From CAZIPZ01 sp964541075 (GTDB lineage Bacteria; Acidobacteriota; Terriglobia; 20CM-2-55-15), in the NCBI GenBank assembly GCA_964541075.1, contig CAZIPZ010000011.1, positions 1 to 36,802 of the forward strand: a stretch of DNA of 36,802 nt, given 5' to 3'. Shown one piece after another: positions 17,201 through 27,049 of this stretch (position 1 is the first letter of the stretch; the number at the start of each line of letters is the position of its first letter). Both the position numbers and the translations under genes were made by a program. The notes under the pieces are model-generated. The model did not search any database and was not told the DNA's origin. It saw nothing but the letters and a program-made list of their open reading frames with translations.

Positions 17201-20200
17201 CTATCTTGTGCAGTTTAAGCCCGGTTCCTTAATAGGAGCAGCGCCCGTACTCGGCCTGTGGCTTATCTCACCGTTCTGGGCTTGGTGGCTCGGCCGGCCG
17301 CTCACTGCTGCTGTTCCAAAGCTTAGCGCCGAACAGTTGGTTTTTCTTCAGAAACTCGCCCGGAAAACATGGGGTTTCTTCGAAACATTCGTCGGGCCCG
17401 AAGATCACTGGCTGCCGCCTGACAATCTTCAGGAAAATCCCTCACCAACGGTAAGCCATCGGACCTCGCCGACGAACATCGGATTGGCGCTGCTCGCGAA
17501 TCTGTCTGCGTATGACTTCGGCTACATTTCATCCGGCCAGCTCGTCCGAAGGACCACGGATACATTGCGGACAATGGAATCCCTGGAACGTTATCGAGGA
17601 CATTTTTACAACTGGTACGACACGCGAACCCTCAGACCCATGTTGCCGCTATATGTATCCACGGTTGATAGCGGCAACCTTGCGGGACATCTCTTGACTC
17701 TAAAGAACGGCCTGCTGGGCCTTTCAAACGAACCCGTCATACGGCCGCAGTTCTTTGAAGGAATCAGGACCACAGCAGGCGTTCTGATGGATGTCTCGGG
17801 GGCAACAGAGATTCCGCGCCTCACCCAGCTTCGAACAGCCATCGAGGCGGCCCGGTGCGACATCCCCACCACACCTCGCGCCACCCTTATCTGTCTCGAG
17901 CGACTTGCGGCCGTCACGAAAGAAGTGGCGGACAGGATCGGCGTGGGAGCAGGTGAGGAAGTACGTTGGTGGGGGCGTGCGCTCGCTCAACAATGCCGGG
18001 ATGCACTGGACGATTTCATGCTTCTCGTTCCATCGGCCTTATCCATTGATCAGGATTTGCGTCCGATGCCGACGCTAGGCGAACTCTCGTGCCGCTCCGC
18101 AAGAGAACGCGTCGTTGCGCTGAAGCGGTTGGCCCGGCGAATAAGTGAGCTTGCCGACATGGAATCTGATTTTCTGTTTGATAAGAAAAGCCGATTGTTT
18201 GTCATCGGGTGCAACGTAAGCGAACGACGACAGGATACGAGCCGCTACGACCTGCTGGCGTCTGAAGCCAGGCTAGCCAGCTTCGTGGCTATTGCCAAAG
18301 GACAGGTCTCGCAGGAAAGTTGGTTTGCCCTCGGACGCCAGTTCACGAGTTCCGGCGCCCACCCGGCGCTTATCTCGTGGAGCGGGTCGATGTTCGAATA
18401 TTTGATGCCGCTTCTCGTCATGCCCACGTATGAAAATACGCTTCTCGACCAGACCTGCAAGAGCGCCGTGAAACGACAGATCGAATACGGCCAGGAGCGA
18501 GGAGTGCCATGGGGAATTTCAGAATGCGGCTACAACACAATCGATGTGAATCGCAACTATCAATACCGCGCTTTCGGCGTTCCCGGACTTGGGTTTAAGC
18601 GCGGGCTTGCCGAGGACCTTGTAATCACCCCGTATGCCTCAGCTTTGGCCCTGATGGTGCAGCCCGAACAAGNNNNNNNNNNGCGCGAATCTGCTACGCC
18701 TCGCGGATGCAGGCGCCGCCGGAAAATATGGCCTGTATGAAGCCATCGATTACACACCATCACGGCTGCCGCGAGGACACACGAAAGCGTTGATACGGTC
18801 CTTCATGGCGCACCACCAAGGCATGAGCCTTCTCTCGCTAGCATACTTTTTGCTGGCCCAGCCGATGCAAAAACGGTTCGAGGCCGACCCGTTGTTTCAA
18901 GCAACGCTATTGTTGCTGCAAGAGCGCATACCGAAGGCTACCCGTCATCACTCACAAGTAGTCGAGCTATTCAATTCGCCAGCTGTTTCGACAAGCCGCG
19001 AGGCGCCGTCGAGGGTGTTCACGACGCCGAACACGCACGCACCTGAGGTTCAACTGCTGTCGAATGGAAGTTACCACGTGATGATAACCAACGCGGGAGG
19101 CGGTTACAGCCGGTGGAAGGACATGGCCATCACACGCTGGCGTGAAGACAGCACAAGGGACAACTGGGGCTCGTTCTGCTACATACGCGATGTGGAAGGT
19201 GGAGAAGCTTGGTCAGCGGCTCACCAGCCAACGCTCCAGCCAGCAGAAAACTACCAAGCCATTTTGTCGGAATCGCGAGTCGAATTTCGGCGACGCGACA
19301 ACGATATCGAGACGCACACCGAGATCGCTGTATCGCCCGAAGACGATATTGAGTTGCGTTGCATTCGCATCACAAATTGGTCCCGGCAACGCAGGACGAT
19401 TGACGTCACGAGCTACGCTGAGGTCGTCCTGGCGTCTCCCGCGAGCGATGCATTGCACCCTGCCTTCGGAAATTTGTTTGTGGAGACGCAAATTCTCCGC
19501 GAACGGCAATCGATCCTCTGCAACCGCCGTCCTCGCTCGGCGGGCGAAATATCGCCTTGGATGTTCCATCTGATGGTGGCAAGCGGCGGGAAGATCGGAG
19601 AAGCGTCATATGAAACGGATCGCGCGCGATTCTTGGGCAGAGGCAACACGGCCGCAAATCCGCAATCCCATTTCACAGCGCTCTCCGGCACGGATGGCGC
19701 CGTCCTCGATCCAATTGTGGCGATCCGGCGCCGAGTGACACTCGATCCGGAAGAGACTGTGAACTTCAGTGTCGTTTCGGGCGTTGGCGAGACAAGGAAT
19801 TCCTGCATGGAATTGATTGATAAGTACCAGGACCAACGTTTTGCGGATCGTACGTTCGATCTCGCCTGGACGCACAGCCAAGTGCTGCTGCGACAGATCA
19901 ATGCCACCGACAGCGACGCTCAACTCTATGGACGTCTTGCCAGTTCGGTAATCTATGCAAACTCATCATTGCGGGCGGATGAGAGCCTGCTGATCCAGAA
20001 TCACCGCAACCAATCCGGTCTATGGGGTTACACAATCTCCGGCGATCTGCCGATCGTGTTGGTGCGCATCTCGGATTCCACTCAGATCGACCTGCTGCGT
20101 CAACTCGTACAAGCTCATGCGTACTTGCAGCTAAAAGGCATTGCGGTGGATCTGGTGATCTGGAACGAAGATCAAGCAGGCTACCGGCAAACGCTTCAGG

Positions 20201-22938
20201 ATACGATTATGGCCTTAATCGCCGCCGGGGCCGAAAGCAACTCGACGGATCGTCCCGGCCGCATCATGGTTAAGCTGGCCGACCACATTTCTCCGGAAGA
20301 TCGAATCCTGCTGCAAGCAGTCGCCCGCGTCATCATCACCGGCGGCGGTGGCACGCTCGCCGAACAGTTGAAAGTTGAACGACCGGCCCACGATCGACCT
20401 GGAGGCAGAACGCTTTCTAGTCGAAAGGCAAAAGAGCCTGACGCGCTTCCGCCGCGCGACCTCATTTTCTTTAACGGCTTTGGAGGGTTCACACCGGACG
20501 GACGCGAATACGTCATAACTGGAGCACGCGATCAAATGACGCCTGCCCCGTGGGTGAACGTTATAGCAAACAACTCTTTTGGAACGATCATCTCGGAAAG
20601 CGGATCTTCGAATACATGGTGCGAAAATGCACACGAATTCCGATTGACGCCATGGTCCAACGATCCGATTAGCGATTCGAATGGAGAGGCTTTTTATATA
20701 CGTGACGAAGACAGCGGACATTTTTGGTCTCCGACATTACTGCCTTGCGGCGGACAGGAGTCTTACGTCGCGCGCCATGGTTTCGGCTATAGCGTCTTTG
20801 AGCATAGTGAGAACGGAATTAGCTCAGAGCTCTGGGTGTATGTCGCAGTTGACGCATCGATCAAATTCACCGTGCTCAAGCTGAGAAACGAACTGAGCCG
20901 GCCTCGCCGTTTGTCCGTTACTGGGTACGTGGAATGGGTGCTCGGAGACCTCCGATCGAAGTCGACAATGCACGTGTGCACCGAAACTGAACCGGCGGCG
21001 GGCGCTATCTTCGCGAATAACCCCTACAGCACGGAGTTCGGCGATCGGGTTGCATTCTTCGGCGCCGGTGACAGGCCTCATACGCTTACCGCCGACCGGG
21101 CCGAATTCTTGGGGCGCAATGGGATGGTTTCGAATCCTGCAGCCATGACGCGTTCGCAGCTTTCGGGAAGGGTGGGAGCTGGCTTGGACCCCTGCGGGGC
21201 CATTCGTGTTCCAGTCGATCTGCCGGGAGGAGGCGAGCAGGAAGTTGCATTCACGCTCGGCACGGCGCGAACCGTCGATGAAGCTCGCCGCATGGCTCAG
21301 CGATATGGTGGAACGGTTGCTGCTAGGATCGCGCTGGAAGCAGTGTGGAAGTATTGGAATCACACTCTTGGAGCGGTGCACATTCAGACGCCTGATCCTG
21401 CTATTGACGTTTTGATTAACGGATGGCTGTTGTACCAAACGATCGGATGCCGCGTTTGGGGGCGCACCAGCTTCTATCAGTCCGGAGGAGCGTTCGGATT
21501 CCGGGATCAATTGCAGGACGTCATGGCGCTCATCCATACGGCGCCGCGTCTCATGCGTGAGCATTTAATCCTCAGCGCAGGTCGTCAGTTTCCTGAAGGC
21601 GACGTTCAACACTGGTGGCATCCGGATTCGGGCCGAGGTGTTCGGACACGTTGCTCCGACGACTATTTATGGCTTCCGATGGCTACGTGTCGCTACGTGA
21701 CCGCCACAGGCGATACATCCGTTCTCGACGAACAAATCCCTTTCATAAAAGGCCGCCGCCTGAACGTGGACGAAGAGTCCTACTATGATTTGGCTGCTCA
21801 CTCTGAAACTGTAGCGACTCTGTATGAGCACTGCGTGCGCGCCATTCTTTGGGGACTTCAATTCGGTGAACACGGTCTACCGCTCATGGGTTCCGGCGAC
21901 TGGAACGACGGCATGAATAACGTAGGCAAGAATGGTAAGGGGGAAAGCGTTTGGTTGGGGTTCTTCCTTTGCGATGTGCTCATGCAATTCAGCAAGGTCG
22001 CTCGAATGCGTGATGACTTCCTATTCTCGGAGCGCTGCGTGAACGAAGCGCGTCGCCTAAGACAGAACATCGAACAAAACGGTTGGGACGGGGAGTGGTA
22101 TCGCCGCGCTTACTTCGACGACGGATCTCCGCTTGGTTCGGCGAACATGAGGGAGTGTCGGATTGATTCGATTCCGCAGAGCTGGTCTGTTTTGTCCGCA
22201 GCAGCCGACAAGTCCGAGCGGTCCGCCGCGGCCATGAATGCCGTCGATAAACACCTCGTTCGCAGGAATAACCGCATCATTCAACTCTTGGATCCACCTT
22301 TCGATAAGTCCACTCAGGATCCGGGATATATAAAGGGATACGTCCCGGGTGTGAGAGAGAACGGCGGACACTACACGCAGGCCGCGATCTGGGTAGCTAT
22401 GGCCTTCGCCGCACTGGGTGACGGCAAGCGTGCTTGGGAAGTGCAGGCGATGATCAACCCTCTCAATCACAGTGGGTCCGCTCATGCTATTGCTACCTAC
22501 AGGGTGGAGCCCTATGTCGTTGCAGCGGACGTCTATGCGAAGCCGCCACACGCAGGACGAGGTGGATGGACATGGTATACGGGATCGGCCGGCTGGATGT
22601 ACAGACTGATCCTTGAATCGCTTCTCGGACTTCGGCTTGAAGTAGATAAGCTGTACTTTGCGCCCTGCTTTCCGTCGGCATGGAACTCATTCAAAGTGCA
22701 TTACCGTTTTCGAGACACCGTTTACCACATCGTCGTTCTGTGGACGCCCGATAATTCGCCGGACATGAGAATTACAGTTGATGGTGTTCAGACACAAAGT
22801 ACGTGTGTACATCTGGTCAATGACCAGCAGGAACATTACGCGGAAGTACGGTTTTGGGGCGGTCCCGCCATTACAAACATAATCCGAGAGACTCCCGACT
22901 GTGGTCGGGCGTCTCCTTTGCAGAAAGGAACCAAATGA
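14238..22938 (+). CDS. ndvB: Cyclic beta-1,2-glucan synthase, NdvB/ChvB-like (one gene across an assembly gap)
   Basis: About 2,900 residues, the usual size. In order: N-terminal region with PLRSELLSADQMKEHGKALA; membrane helices near residues 440-500; glycosyltransferase domain (LDTDTQLPRDSARQLAGAMAHPLNRAHFD near 658, QDIFHQGSFIGKGIYD, SHDLLEGCYAR near 771, RRRRWIRGDWQ); more helices near 850-895 and 975-1020; a glucoamylase-like domain (SPTNIGLALLANLSAYDFGYI, MAHHQGMSLLSLAYFLL); then two GH94-related modules ending with a phosphorylase-like domain containing GSGDWNDGMNNVG (about 21888). Such enzymes start, elongate and cyclise periplasmic glucans. Ten N at 18673-18682 change the apparent frame, but the protein continues on both sides (LMVQPEQ, then NLLRLADAGAAGKYGLYEAIDYTPSRLP). 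The true start is unclear: GTG 14238, ATG 14268 (both overlapping the RRM gene) or TTG 14376. Confidence 0.93.
18673..18682. other. Assembly gap (10 N) inside the glucan synthase gene
   Basis: The codon broken on the left has one base left (18672) and that on the right has two (18683-18684). An intact gene therefore needs a missing stretch divisible by three, so ten is a placeholder length and the frame change is an artefact. The domain appears to lack only a few residues here. Confidence 0.9.
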
Positions 22939-23228
22939 GCACCGCGCTGCGACCTGCTTCAATCGATCCCGCTTTAATTACAGAAGCGCGACGACAGACT
23001 AGCCTATTGAACGCCGCTTCGATGAACGCATTGGTCTTCGATTACGAACAAGAGGTCACTCTCAATCGCCTAATGCTTCCTGGACGCCGATCCGAAGATC
23101 GAAGCGAAAAAGCGTTGCGGGAATACGTACTTAATGCTGGGCTCTGCCGAAAACAATACGACTACGCCGTGTTGATGCTGCTGCTGGTCCTTGTGTGCTG
23201 TGTCGTCGGGGTGGGCTTTCTCCGATAA
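22935..23228 (+). CDS. Small tail-anchored protein coupled to the glucan synthase gene
   Basis: The ATG at 22935 overlaps the TGA of the glucan synthase gene (ATGA), and AAAGGAA lies just upstream, so translation is probably coupled. The 97-residue protein has a soluble, charged N-terminal part rich in helix (LLNAASMNALVFDYEQEVTLNRLML, EKALREYVLNAGLCRKQYDY) and one C-terminal hydrophobic segment (AVLMLLLVLVCCVVGVGFL), with almost nothing after it. It would be an inner-membrane protein with a cytosolic domain. No family is recognised. The coupling suggests an accessory role for the glucan synthase, for instance stability or regulation; this is inference. Confidence 0.75.
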   Translation: MSTALRPASIDPALITEARRQTSLLNAASMNALVFDYEQEVTLNRLMLPGRRSEDRSEKALREYVLNAGLCRKQYDYAVLMLLLVLVCCVVGVGFLR

Positions 23229-23276
23229 TGGACCGGCCGTGACTTAGGTTTCTCTGGGGCGGAACAAGACGCCGGA

Positions 23277-23507
23277 TTAGTCAAGTTCCTGGATGCCGCG
23301 AATGTTCAATTTATTGGCTCTTCTGAGTTCAAACAGTTCCTCGCTGCTTACAACGTAGCCGCCATACAGGCCTCCGTCGGCGATATGCCAGGTGTTTTGC
23401 CGGGTGTTGTGCAACCTAACGGTTAGTCCCTGCTCGCGAAGCTCTGCCAGAACCGCATCGAGAACCGAATGCACTGAACCGGTATTGTCAGGTTCTGTGT
23501 CCGTCAT
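23277..23507 (-). CDS. Small conserved-looking protein, unknown
   Basis: ATG 23507 opens a compact 76-residue protein (MTDTEPDNTGSVHSVLDAVLAELREQGL...), with an alpha-beta layout and a core of VLDAVLAELREQGLTVRLHN, WHIADGGLYGGYVVSSEELFELRRANKLNIRGIQELD. Its start overlaps the TGA of an upstream tiny ORF (ATGA). A longer form from TTG 23609, next to an AGGAAGAAGG sequence, is the alternative and would add 34 Ser-rich residues. No family is recognised. It follows the secreted-protein gene on the same strand and is probably in the same transcript. Confidence 0.55.
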   Translation of the reverse strand: MTDTEPDNTGSVHSVLDAVLAELREQGLTVRLHNTRQNTWHIADGGLYGGYVVSSEELFELRRANKLNIRGIQELD

Positions 23508-23602
23508 GAGAATTGGCCGGCTCTTACGGCTAGACGTCCCAATTGATGGCGTTGCGCTGCATATATCAACGCTTGATTGAGACACATTTCTTGATTCGTC
23601 AT
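23507..23602 (-). CDS. Possible 31-residue ORF between two genes
   Basis: ATG 23602 opens MTNQEMCLNQALIYAAQRH..., ending at the TGA that overlaps ATG 23507. Its own ATG overlaps the TGA of an 8-codon ORF (ATG 23625 to 23599) that follows a strong AGGAGG (23634-23639). The chain of stop-start overlaps could couple translation from the strong ribosome-binding site to the 76-residue gene. It may equally reflect one frameshift in a longer gene. Evidence is limited to the overlaps. Confidence 0.25.
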
Positions 23603-23643
23603 CCTTCAAACCTTCTTCCTGTCATAGACTCTTCCTCCTAATG

Positions 23644-24351
23644 TTACGGACGGAACTTTGGTCTGTTTGCGAGCCTGGCCTTCTCCAGCGCTTTACGCTT
23701 ATCCTCTTCGAGCTTGATCTGTAATGCGCGCTCTCTCTGAGGCGCTTCCAGCCTTTCTAAGCGATCGGACTCTCGAATCGAATCGCTTGCCATAAGGTCG
23801 AGCTTCTTGGAGCTGGCGATCAATCCGAATGTATTTCCATAAAATGCTCGGAAAAGACTGATGGAATACTGTGCATCCTCCCAACGGGCGAGGATCTTCG
23901 GCTCGTCCTCATATATCAATGAAGAGACCGCAATGGTCCCGTCGGGCCTGGTGGCGGAACCGTATACTGCAGAGATCGCTTCGATCATGTCATCCGTCGT
24001 CAAACCTTCTGTCCCGGCGAGGTCATAAGTGACGATCATCTTGAAAAGCTCGCTGTTGTAAAAATCAAAACGAACGCTTCTCAGCGATCTGTCTGTCACG
24101 AGCGCGGAAACACTCAGCGGATCCCATTGCAGCGTCTGGACCACTGCGGGCTGCCGATGGGTCGTCTTTACCGCCGAAGGGTTTATATTTATTTGTTTCA
24201 CTACGGACTCCGGGTCCATTCCGAAATGAAAATCACGATACCTGGAAAGGTCTTGGGCGCTGGCGGTGGAAGAAAACAGCGCGATACATACCATTGATGC
24301 CGCGAACAAACGAATCATTAAGGTTTCACTGTCCGTCCCTTTTTTTGCCAT
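23644..24351 (-). CDS. Secreted or periplasmic protein, unknown function
   Basis: ATG 24351 is preferred over the longer frame from 24426 because AGGAGG lies just upstream and a signal peptide follows (MIRLFAASMVCIALFSSTASA-QD). The 235-residue protein has a central alpha-beta region (RYRDFHFGMDPESVVKQI, VRFDFYNSELFKMIVTYD, TTDDMIEAISAVYG, ARWEDAQYSISLFRA) and ends in a charged helix (ERLEAPQRERALQIKLEEDKRKALEKARLANRP). The FHFGMDPESVVKQ opening resembles periplasmic proteins that relate a calculated value to a threshold, but I cannot name a family. The gene diverges from groEL. Confidence 0.75.
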   Translation of the reverse strand: MAKKGTDSETLMIRLFAASMVCIALFSSTASAQDLSRYRDFHFGMDPESVVKQININPSAVKTTHRQPAVVQTLQWDPLSVSALVTDRSLRSVRFDFYNSELFKMIVTYDLAGTEGLTTDDMIEAISAVYGSATRPDGTIAVSSLIYEDEPKILARWEDAQYSISLFRAFYGNTFGLIASSKKLDLMASDSIRESDRLERLEAPQRERALQIKLEEDKRKALEKARLANRPKFRP

Positions 24352-24814
24352 AGCCTGCCTCCTTGCTGCGTTCGAAATCGCAACACCTTGAGTATCATGC
24401 GACACGCGAAATGAAGCTGTGCACAATTGAACGTTCCCACGTTGAGTTGAGCTTTGACCACGATGTCATTGGAGATTAAAAATCAAACGTTCCGGTCGTC
24501 GCCAAGCGCGCGCCATCACGCGGCATGAGATGTGCAATTGTGCACAGCCACTTTTCGAAAAGAAGCACACAGTTGCATAGGGGATTTGCATCAGCGCAAC
24601 GCGGCCAACACCCTTGATGATGGAAGGGACCGCCTTACCGTTAGGTTGCTTCGACATTCTCATCATTTCCAACGGCGACGAACCGGTCGCAGAAGGAAGT
24701 GATCCAATGGACTCAACGCTTGAAAGTGGCAAGTCCTTCTTCAACAAATACAACAACCGATTGTGGAATAGTACAAATATCGGCCAAGCCGGCAGACCAT
24801 AGGTTTAAAGAGAA
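24352..24814. other. 463-bp divergent intergenic region with inverted operator-like repeats
   Basis: The region between the secreted-protein gene and groEL contains a pair of inverted 14-bp sequences (listed separately). I looked for a CIRCE element (TTAGCACTC-N9-GAGTGCTAA) and a heat-shock sigma promoter for groEL and found neither. A 62-residue plus-strand ORF (24614-24802) has no clear ribosome-binding site or family and is not called. Confidence 0.45.
24416..24548. repeat. Pair of inverted 14-bp sequences, candidate operators
   Basis: GCTGTGCACAATTG at 24416-24429 recurs exactly in reverse complement (CAATTGTGCACAGC) at 24535-24548. Each contains the palindrome TGTGCACA or TGCACA, and the second lies inside TGTGCAATTGTGCACA. 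The distance between centres is about 119 bp. They lie between divergently transcribed genes, 65 and 184 bases upstream of the minus-strand start, and could bind one regulator or bring about a DNA loop. Confidence 0.55.
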
Positions 24815-26434
24815 ATGGCAAAACAAATTGTTCATGGAGAAAGTTCTCGTCAGGCAGTTTTACGTGGCGTGAACATCCTTGCGAATGCAGTCAAGATCAC
24901 ACTGGGCCCAAAGGGCCGCAACGTCGTCATCGACAAAAAATTCGGTTCGCCGTTGATCACCAAAGACGGAGTCACGGTTGCTAAAGAAATCGACCTGAAA
25001 GATCCCCTTGAAAACATGGGCGCTCAGATGGTTAAGGAGGTCGCGTCGAAAACCAGCGACGTGGCAGGCGACGGCACGACCACTGCGACGGTTCTGGCGC
25101 AGGCGATTCTTCGCGAAGGTGTAAGAACCGTCGCCGCTGGCGCCAATCCCACGGCGGTGAAGCGCGGCATCGAGAAGGCAGTGGCGGCCGTTACTGACGA
25201 AATCAAAAAGTTGGCGAAGCCGGTAAAGAGCGAAATGGTCGCGCAAGTGGCCGCCGTTTCAGCCAACAATGATTTTACGATCGGCAACATCATTGCCGAT
25301 GCGATGAAGAAAGTAGGGAAAGATGGCGTTATCACCGTGGAAGAATCCCGAACGATGGAGACGACGCTGGATGTAGTCGAAGGCATGCAGTTCGATCGCG
25401 GCTACCAATCGCCGTACTTTGTCACCGACCCGGACCGGATGCAATGTGTGTTGGAGAATTGCTTTATCCTGATCGTCGAAAAGAAGATCAGCTCGATGAA
25501 CGATCTTCTGCCCGTTTTAGACCAGATTGTGAAGGCCAGTCGGCCTCTGCTCATCATTGCCGAAGACGTCGAGGGAGAAGCGCTGGCGACGCTCGTTGTT
25601 AACAAGTTGAGAGGGACGTTGCAAGCGGCGGCAGTCAAGGCTCCAGGATTTGGCGACCGCCGGAAAGCGATGCTGGAAGATATCGCGATCCTCACAAACG
25701 GCCGCTCGATTACAGAAGACCTTGGCATCAAGCTGGAGAACATCAAGCTGGAAGATATGGGTTCCGCGAAGAAGGTGGTCATCGATAAGGACAATACCAC
25801 CGTCGTGGAAGGTGGAGGAAAGCGCGCGGCTATCGAAGCTCGTGTAAAACAGCTTCGCGCCCAGGCCGAGGAAGCGAGTTCAGATTACGACCGCGAAAAG
25901 ATTCAGGAGAGGTTGGCGAAACTGGTGGGTGGAGTTGCAGTCATCAAGGTGGGCGCCGCAACCGAAACTGAAATGAAGGAAAAGAAGGCGCGCGTCGAAG
26001 ACGCAATGCACGCAACACGCGCCGCCATGGAAGAAGGAATTGTTCCAGGCGGCGGTGTTGCATTCCTGCGGGCGCTGCCTGCTCTGGACAAACTCAAGCT
26101 CGACGATGACGAGCAGACCGGCGTCAATATTGTGAAGCGCGCCCTGGAAGAGCCGCTACGATTGATTGCTTCCAATGCCGGCCATGAAGGCGCCGTCGTC
26201 ATCGCAAGGGTTCGCGAATTCAAGGATCCAACCTTCGGTTTTAACGCCGCAACAGAAGAATATGAGGACATGATTTCCGCCGGCATCATCGACCCCGCGA
26301 AGGTGACTCGAAGCGCGCTTCAGAACGCCGCTTCTATCGCAGCTCTAATGCTCACGACGGAGGCTCTAATCGCCGAAATTCCGGATGAACGCAAAGCGAA
26401 TGCCCTGCCGCCCAGCGGCCCTCCGATGTACTAA
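24815..26434 (+). CDS. groL: 60-kDa chaperonin GroEL
   Basis: The 539-residue protein is full length and collinear with GroEL: ITLGPKGRNVVIDKKFGSPLITKDGVTVAKEI, the ATP site SDVAGDGTTTATVLAQAI, apical-domain KISSMNDLLPVLDQI and LRGTLQAAAVKAPGFGDRRK, and the second ATP segment EEGIVPGGGVAFLRA. It forms a double-ring folding chamber in the cytoplasm. Two points are unusual. No groES lies beside it, and the C-terminus ends NALPPSGPPMY instead of the flexible Gly-Gly-Met tail. Both fit a second, specialised groEL copy, with the main groESL operon elsewhere. A weak AAAGAGAAATG site precedes the ATG. No CIRCE element is seen. Confidence 0.96.
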   Translation: MAKQIVHGESSRQAVLRGVNILANAVKITLGPKGRNVVIDKKFGSPLITKDGVTVAKEIDLKDPLENMGAQMVKEVASKTSDVAGDGTTTATVLAQAILREGVRTVAAGANPTAVKRGIEKAVAAVTDEIKKLAKPVKSEMVAQVAAVSANNDFTIGNIIADAMKKVGKDGVITVEESRTMETTLDVVEGMQFDRGYQSPYFVTDPDRMQCVLENCFILIVEKKISSMNDLLPVLDQIVKASRPLLIIAEDVEGEALATLVVNKLRGTLQAAAVKAPGFGDRRKAMLEDIAILTNGRSITEDLGIKLENIKLEDMGSAKKVVIDKDNTTVVEGGGKRAAIEARVKQLRAQAEEASSDYDREKIQERLAKLVGGVAVIKVGAATETEMKEKKARVEDAMHATRAAMEEGIVPGGGVAFLRALPALDKLKLDDDEQTGVNIVKRALEEPLRLIASNAGHEGAVVIARVREFKDPTFGFNAATEEYEDMISAGIIDPAKVTRSALQNAASIAALMLTTEALIAEIPDERKANALPPSGPPMY

Positions 26435-26521
26435 TCGTCTTGCGACGGACGGCGGATGACTCCGTAACCCTCAAGCCCCATATTGCGAGGGCGAGTTGGT
26501 CACCAGAATGGAGACGCTTTT

Positions 26522-27049
26522 CTATACTGCCTGGGTCAATCCAGGCAGCGCCTCAAGGCAGTCCGGGTCGATTTCAGCAAAAACGAAACGTTGAAGTAGC
26601 GGCAAGGCGACAATCAACCGTAGATCCGATCGGACTCGAACGACCTTTCCTTCGAGTCCCGACAGCGGACCTCGCTCGACGCGAACGCTTTGCCCTATTG
26701 AAGCGCAAGGCTGCGAGCCATATCGCAAGCCAGAATCGATAATCCTTTTAATGGCCAGGATCTCATCATCGGGGACTGCTGCTGGCGTTCTGCCGAAACC
26801 AACGACGGACAACACCCCCGGAACGAGAAGTATGGGAAGTCTCTGGTGGACATTGAACCTGCAAAATGTATACCCGGAAAACAGGGGTATGTCCAAAACC
26901 TTAATCCGGTCAGACCACAAACGCGACGACTTGTACAGCGGAAGGTATCCTTCGTAGCCTTTGTCCTCGAGTTGATCGGTCACCAATTTTTCAAATCGTT
27001 TGCGAACGTGTAATGCGTACCATGAATGATTTAGTCCGTTTGAATCCAA
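26522..27049 (-). CDS. NusG-family transcription elongation factor paralogue (RfaH/UpxY-like)
   Basis: The 175-residue protein starts at TTG 27049 behind AGGAG. Residues about 9-105 form the NGN domain (WYALHVRKRFEKLVTDQLEDKGYEGYLPLYKSSRLWSDR, PLFSGYTFCRFN, LLVPGVLSVVGFG) and residues about 119-160 a KOW domain (SVRVERGPLSGLEGKVVRVRSDLRLIVALPLLQRFVFAEID). This is the NusG fold, but the sequence is of the specialised paralogue type (RfaH, UpxY, LoaP) that binds RNA polymerase and lets it read through terminators in long operons, often for polysaccharides. No nusA, secE or ribosomal genes accompany it, as would be seen for housekeeping nusG. It converges with groEL and nothing lies downstream of it in the same direction, so its target operon is elsewhere. 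Confidence 0.88.
   Translation of the reverse strand: MDSNGLNHSWYALHVRKRFEKLVTDQLEDKGYEGYLPLYKSSRLWSDRIKVLDIPLFSGYTFCRFNVHQRLPILLVPGVLSVVGFGRTPAAVPDDEILAIKRIIDSGLRYGSQPCASIGQSVRVERGPLSGLEGKVVRVRSDLRLIVALPLLQRFVFAEIDPDCLEALPGLTQAV

Noticed and set aside
14238..18792. Two separate glucan synthase genes or a natural frameshift at the N run
   Set aside because: Protein motifs run straight through the gap and the frame change depends only on the arbitrary ten N.
24614..24802. 62-residue ORF just before groEL
   Set aside because: No ribosome-binding site, no recognisable motif; it does not resemble groES.
24352..24814. CIRCE element or heat-shock sigma promoter for groEL
   Set aside because: No TTAGCACTC/GAGTGCTAA pair and no CTTGAA/CCCAT-type promoter with proper spacing.
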